From: Bog-473 sp963704355
GTDB lineage: Bacteria > Actinomycetota > Acidimicrobiia > Acidimicrobiales > RAAP-2
Assembly (NCBI GenBank): GCA_963704355.1
Contig: OY969891.1
Span: forward strand, 4,278,001 to 4,342,000
Direction of reading: 5' to 3'
DNA: 64,000 nucleotides
The position numbers and the translations under genes were made by a program. Shown here in pieces: positions 60,881 to 64,000 of this stretch (position 1 is its first letter; every line of letters starts with the position of its first letter). The notes beneath the pieces were generated by a model, which ran no database searches, was not told where the DNA came from, and worked only from the letters and a program-made list of their open reading frames with translations.

Positions 60881-61799
60881 AGTCCAGCCATTCCTTGTAC
60901 TGGTCGACCTCGCCCCGCACGGTGGCGAAGTACATCTGCTGGATCTCCTTGGTGATCTTGCCCGGGTGGCCCGGGCCCACCGGGCGGTCGTCGACGGCTC
61001 GGATAGGCACAACCTCGGCGGCCGTGCCGGTGAGAAAAGCCTCGTCGGCCAGATAGAGATCCGTGCGGATGATCGCCTCGTGGTGCACCTCGTAGCCCAG
61101 GTCCCGGGCGATCGTCTCGACCGAGTTCTGCGTGATCCCCTCGAGCGCGCCGGCGTGGGAAGTGGGCGGCGTGAGGATCATGCCGTCGCGCACGATGAAG
61201 ATGTTCTCCCCCGTGCATTCGCTCACGTTCCCGTTCGGCGCGAGCAGGATGGCCTCGTCGTAGCCGGCCTTGAGGGCTTCGACCTTGGCCAGCGACGAGT
61301 TGACGTACATGCCGGTGCCCTTGGCGGCGGTCGGCACGGCGTTGGGATCGTGGCGCCGCCAGCTGCTGATTTTGCACGAGACGCCGTTGGCCACGCCCTC
61401 GTCACCGAGGTAGGTGCCCCAGGGCCAGGCAGCGATAGCGACGTTGACCGGGCAGGGCAGCGGGTTGAGGCCCATCTCGCCGTAGCCGAGGAAAACCAAC
61501 GGACGCAGGTAGCACCCATCGGTCAGCCCGTTGATCCGGACGACCTCGCGCGTCGCCTCGACGATCTGCTCGGGGGTGAAGGGAACGTCGATCATGAAGA
61601 CCTTGGCCGAGGCGAAGAGGCGCCGGATGTGGTCCCGCAGACGGAACACCGCCACCCCGTTGCTCGTCGGGTAGGCCCGGATGCCCTCGAAGACCCCCGA
61701 GCCGTAGTGCATGGTGTGGGTGAGCACGTGCACGTTGGCATCGGCCCAGTCGACGAGGTCTCCGTCCATCCAGATCTTGTCGGTCGGGGTGATGGGCAT
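60870..61799 (-). CDS. ilvE: Branched-chain amino acid aminotransferase
   Basis: A 309-residue class IV PLP aminotransferase, making Val, Leu and Ile from their 2-oxo acids. Landmarks: MHYGSGVFEGIRAYPTSNGVAVFRLRDHIRRLFASAKVFMID, PTAAKGTGMYVNSSLAKVEAL with PLP lysine K160 by alignment, GYDEAILLAPNGNVSECTGENIFIVRDGMILTPPTSHAGALEGITQNSVETIARDLG and YLADEAFLTGTAAEVVPIRAVDDRPVGPGHPGKITKEIQQMY. The ATG at 61799 is five bases from the leuB stop, and the 3' end overlaps cimA, so the three genes form one operon. It is likely controlled by the attenuator upstream of leuB. Confidence 0.96.
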   Translation of the reverse strand: MPITPTDKIWMDGDLVDWADANVHVLTHTMHYGSGVFEGIRAYPTSNGVAVFRLRDHIRRLFASAKVFMIDVPFTPEQIVEATREVVRINGLTDGCYLRPLVFLGYGEMGLNPLPCPVNVAIAAWPWGTYLGDEGVANGVSCKISSWRRHDPNAVPTAAKGTGMYVNSSLAKVEALKAGYDEAILLAPNGNVSECTGENIFIVRDGMILTPPTSHAGALEGITQNSVETIARDLGYEVHHEAIIRTDLYLADEAFLTGTAAEVVPIRAVDDRPVGPGHPGKITKEIQQMYFATVRGEVDQYKEWLDYVD

Positions 61800-61804
61800 C
61801 TCGG

Positions 61805-62836
61805 CTACAGCCTTTCTGCGATGGCGTCGCCCACGGCGGTCGTGGGCAACTGGTCTGCGGGCGTTGACATGGCGTCGGCCTGTGCGGCCACCGCCTTGAG
61901 CATGCGTGCGGCGGCATCGACCTCGCCCAGGTGCTCGAGCATGAGTGCGGCCGAATGGATGGCGGCGAGGGGGTTGGCAATCCCCTGGCCCGCGATGTCG
62001 TGGGCCGCGCCGTGCACGGGCTCGAAGAGCGAGGGCCCGGTGCGGGCCGGGTTGAGGTTGGCCGAGGCGGCGAAGCCGATACCGCCGCTGACCGCACCGG
62101 CCAGGTCGGTCAGGATGTCGCCAAAGAGGTTGTCGGTGACGATCACGTCGTACCGCTTGGGTTGCTCGACCAGATAGATGCAGGCGGCGTCGACGTGGTT
62201 GTAGTCCCACGCGACATCGGGGTACTCCTCCGAGACCTCGCGGACGGTGCGCTGCCAGAGGTCGCCGGCGAAGGTGAGGACGTTGGTCTTGTGCACCAGG
62301 GTGAGGCGGTTGCTGCGACGACCCGCCAACTGGAAGGCGAAGCGGACGCACCGTTCCACGCCCATGCGGGTGTTGACCGAGCCCTGGGTGGCCACCTCGT
62401 GCGGCGTGCCCTTGCGGAGGAACCCTCCCTCACCGGCGTAGGTCCCCTCGGTGTTCTCCCGCACGACGACAAAGTCGGCGCCCTCCGCGATCGACCCCGG
62501 AACCCCGGTGAAGGGTCGCAGGTTGACGTAGAGGTCGAGCTCGAAGCGGAGGCGGAGCAGCAGGCCGCGCTCGAGGGTCCCGGGCGGCACCGAGGTGTCA
62601 CCCACCGGGGGGCCGACCGCCCCGAGCAGGATGGCGTCGTACCCGCGGAGCTCCTTGAGCGTCCCGTCGGGCAGCACGGCCCCGTCACGCAGGTAGCGGG
62701 CGGCCCCGAGGTCGAACTCGGTGGTCTCCAGCGCGACGCCGGCCGCCGCGACGACCTTGAGCGCCTCCGCGCAGACCTCCGGCCCGATCCCGTCGCCCCC
62801 GATGACGGCGACCCGATGCCTGGTGCTGGTGCTCAC
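61805..62836 (-). CDS. leuB: 3-Isopropylmalate/3-methylmalate dehydrogenase
   Basis: A 343-residue isocitrate/isopropylmalate dehydrogenase-family enzyme. It shows VAVIGGDGIGPEVCAEALKVVAAAG, ILLGAVGPPVGDTSVPPGTLERGLLLRLRFELDLYVNLRPFTGVPG, VVVRENTEGTYAGEGG, LVHKTNVLTFAGDLWQRTVREVSEEYPDVAWDYNHVDAACIYLVEQPKRYDVIVTDNLFGDILTDLAGAVSGGIGFAASANLNP and FEPVHGAAHDIAGQGIANPLAAI. NAD-binding and metal residues look intact. GTG 62836 follows AGAGGA. In an operon with cimA it may also oxidise methylmalate, feeding isoleucine. First gene of the operon. Confidence 0.96.
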   Translation of the reverse strand: MSTSTRHRVAVIGGDGIGPEVCAEALKVVAAAGVALETTEFDLGAARYLRDGAVLPDGTLKELRGYDAILLGAVGPPVGDTSVPPGTLERGLLLRLRFELDLYVNLRPFTGVPGSIAEGADFVVVRENTEGTYAGEGGFLRKGTPHEVATQGSVNTRMGVERCVRFAFQLAGRRSNRLTLVHKTNVLTFAGDLWQRTVREVSEEYPDVAWDYNHVDAACIYLVEQPKRYDVIVTDNLFGDILTDLAGAVSGGIGFAASANLNPARTGPSLFEPVHGAAHDIAGQGIANPLAAIHSAALMLEHLGEVDAAARMLKAVAAQADAMSTPADQLPTTAVGDAIAERL

Positions 62837-62932
62837 GGTCCTCTTTCTTCCTTTCTTTTTGTCCCGTCGTGTGCCTGTCGTTCCGCCGTACGCCGTATGC
62901 CTCCTCGATCCCCCGATCTTCCCCTGGAATTG

Positions 62933-62956
62933 AAAAACCGCCCACTCAGTGGACGG
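62933..62956 (-). terminator. Intrinsic terminator in the leuB leader
   Basis: On the minus strand, CCGTCCAC, loop TGA, GTGGGCGG form an 8-bp stem with one G-U pair, followed by TTTTT. It lies between the leader ORF and leuB, about 97 bases before the GTG start, as expected for attenuation. Confidence 0.75.
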
Positions 62957-62962
62957 TTCGAC

Positions 62963-62986
62963 GGCGCGCGGAAGAGGGAGCGCGCC
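62963..62986 (-). promoter_or_regulatory. Leader hairpin overlapping the leader-ORF stop
   Basis: On the minus strand, GGCGCGC pairs with GCGCGCC (7 bp) around a 10-base loop; its upstream arm includes the last base of the leader TAG. It is just upstream of the terminator, so it could act as an alternative structure in an attenuator. Confidence 0.55.
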
Positions 62987-63024
62987 TAGCGAATAATGCC
63001 TACGAAGTGCTCGGAGCGCGGCAT
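62986..63024 (-). CDS. Putative leader peptide for the leuB-ilvE-cimA operon
   Basis: A 12-residue ORF reading MPRSEHFVGIIR then TAG, with GGGGG before the ATG. It contains GTA GGC ATT ATT, codons that are rare in this high-GC DNA, and is followed by a hairpin and an intrinsic terminator. This is consistent with an isoleucine-sensing leader peptide. A pair of inverted repeats (CGGCATGG at 63019-63026 and CCATGCCG at 63052-63059) overlaps its start. Confidence 0.55.
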   Translation of the reverse strand: MPRSEHFVGIIR

Positions 63025-63174
63025 GGCCCCCACAGTCTCTCGCAGCAGGGACCATGCCGTCAACAGAGGCTGCACGGCGCGGCCGGAAGCCCCGCCGGGG
63101 ACGGTTAGCCTTGGGCAGCCGGCGCCGTGCCCACGCTCGTTGCGCCCGCGCATCCGCCCCCCGGAGGACATGCC

Positions 63175-63678
63175 GTGACCAACGCTTCCGCCAAGCCGAC
63201 CGAGTCGACCAAGCTGACCCAGAGCACCTACGACCGTCTTGTGGCCGAGCTCGAGGACCTGACCACCCGCGGCCGAGTGGAGATCGCCCAGGCGATCGAG
63301 GCGGCCCGGGCGCTGGGCGACCTGAGCGAGAACGGCGACTACCACGCGGCCAAGGACGCCCAGGGGAAGATGGAGTCCCGCGTCCGCCAGCTCCAGGCCA
63401 TGCTCAAAGAAGTCGAGATCGTCGACGTCGACGTCGACGACGACGACGGTTCTGTCTCGCTCGGCAGCACGGTGACGCTGCGCTACGAGGGTGACGACGA
63501 GGACGACACCCAACGGTTCTTCGTGGGCTCTATTGAGGAGCGCCACGGCGACCTGAACGTGATCTCTCCCAGCTCGCCCCTGGGCCAGGTGCTGGTCGGA
63601 CGAGGCGCCGGCGACACGGTGGAGTACAAGGCGCCGGGCGGAATGCTCAAGGTCCACATCGTGGCCGTCGAACGCTGA
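63175..63678 (+). CDS. greA: Transcription elongation factor GreA
   Basis: A 167-residue GreA-type factor, promoting cleavage of backtracked RNA in stalled RNA polymerase. The N-terminal coiled coil LTQSTYDRLVAELEDLTTRGRVEIAQAIEAARALGDLSENGDYHAAKDAQGKMESRVRQLQAML has the acidic tip in GDLSENGDYH. The C-terminal FKBP-like domain reads VSLGSTVTLRYEGDDEDDTQRFFVGSIEERHGDLNVISPSSPLGQVLVGRGAGDTVEYKAPGGMLKVHIVAV. GTG 63175 with GGAGGA upstream is the start. It shares TGATG with leuC, an unusual neighbour. Confidence 0.94.
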   Translation: MTNASAKPTESTKLTQSTYDRLVAELEDLTTRGRVEIAQAIEAARALGDLSENGDYHAAKDAQGKMESRVRQLQAMLKEVEIVDVDVDDDDGSVSLGSTVTLRYEGDDEDDTQRFFVGSIEERHGDLNVISPSSPLGQVLVGRGAGDTVEYKAPGGMLKVHIVAVER

Positions 63679-64000
63679 TGGCGCCGCGTACTCTCAGCGA
63701 GAAGATCTGGGACGCGCACGTCGTCCACGAGGCCGAGGGTGAGCCCGACCTGCTCTTCGTCGACCTGCATCTGATTCACGAGGTCACCTCGCCACAGGCC
63801 TTCGACGGGCTGCGCCTCGCCGGGCGGAGGGTGCGCCGGCCCGACCTCACCGTGGCCACGGCCGACCACAACGTCCCCACCACCGACATCGACAAGCCGG
63901 TCGCTGACCCCGTGTCGGCCCAGCAGCTCAAGGTGCTCGACGACAACGCGGCCGAGTTCGGCATCACCTGCTACCCGATGGGCGACGCCAACCAGGGCAT
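63678..64000 (+). CDS. leuC: 3-Isopropylmalate dehydratase large subunit (3' partial)
   Basis: LeuC, with LeuD, isomerises isopropylmalate; it can also act on citramalate in the isoleucine route. 107 residues are visible: APRTLSEKIWDAHVVHEAEGEPDLLFVDLHLIHEVTSPQAFDGLRLAGRRVRRPDLTVATADHNVPTTD and EFGITCYPMGDANQG. They include the HLIHEVTSPQAF and ATADHNVPT motifs. The cluster-ligand Cys residues lie beyond the window. ATG 63678 overlaps the greA stop by one base. The operon with leuB and cimA is on the opposite strand, so the dehydratase and dehydrogenase are separately controlled. Confidence 0.94.
   Translation, partial: MAPRTLSEKIWDAHVVHEAEGEPDLLFVDLHLIHEVTSPQAFDGLRLAGRRVRRPDLTVATADHNVPTTDIDKPVADPVSAQQLKVLDDNAAEFGITCYPMGDANQG

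Overview
The window is high-GC, densely coded bacterial DNA. Gene content points to Actinomycetota, and the lineage is probably Acidimicrobiia or a relative. Evidence for this: a homodimeric-type AceE, an actinobacterial SUF system with SufU and a Rieske ferredoxin, methylsuccinyl-CoA dehydrogenase, MaoC and malyl-CoA lyase proteins of the Streptomyces type, acyl-CoA/steroid-type beta-oxidation genes with KstR-like operators, an LCP protein and an NlpC/P60 hydrolase. The lineage call is inference from gene content; there is no rRNA or tRNA in the window.

Layout. 1-7.1 kb: 3' end of aceE, two small genes, a cysteine-free Rrf2 regulator, an HhH-GPD protein overlapping thiE, an acyl-CoA dehydrogenase with an alpha/beta hydrolase, and an MBL hydrolase. 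7.2-16.8 kb: iron-sulfur assembly, split into three blocks: sufC1-sufS-sufU (+), sufD-Rieske-sufC2 (-) and sufB with a small Cys-rich protein (-). An LCP gene and a dienoyl-CoA isomerase-like gene lie between the blocks. 16.9-24.5 kb: oligopeptidase, a DUF4115-like membrane protein, and a minus-strand run of MBL hydrolase, flavin reductase, RmlC-like epimerase and LLM oxidoreductase. 24.6-33.3 kb: mutY, a MaoC hydratase, a polytopic membrane protein, methylsuccinyl-CoA dehydrogenase, a lipase, a frameshifted malyl-CoA lyase and a dienelactone hydrolase. The MaoC, Mcd and Mcl proteins together indicate the ethylmalonyl-CoA pathway.

33.5-40.2 kb: a cell-wall hydrolase, a divergent Lgt, and a divergent SDR/acyl-CoA ligase pair with a KstR-like operator between them. 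40.2-49.8 kb: an accessory stretch with methyltransferase, Mug glycosylase, SRPBCC and hypothetical genes, two identical tandem IS5-type elements just upstream of an MFS transporter, and a DUF2252 gene. 49.8-59.1 kb: lipid/steroid catabolism, with a FadA5-like thiolase (second KstR-like operator), enoyl-CoA hydratase, thioesterase, acyl-CoA dehydrogenase, epoxide hydrolase and CocE hydrolase, plus a two-gene nucleotidyltransferase cassette resembling toxin-antitoxin pairs.

59.1-64 kb: the leuB-ilvE-cimA operon (-), then greA and the start of leuC (+). CimA with LeuB and IlvE gives the citramalate route to isoleucine. Upstream of leuB is a 12-codon ORF with a Val-Gly-Ile-Ile run, then a hairpin, then an intrinsic terminator. 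This looks like a previously unannotated ribosome-mediated attenuator for isoleucine and is the most interesting regulatory signal here.
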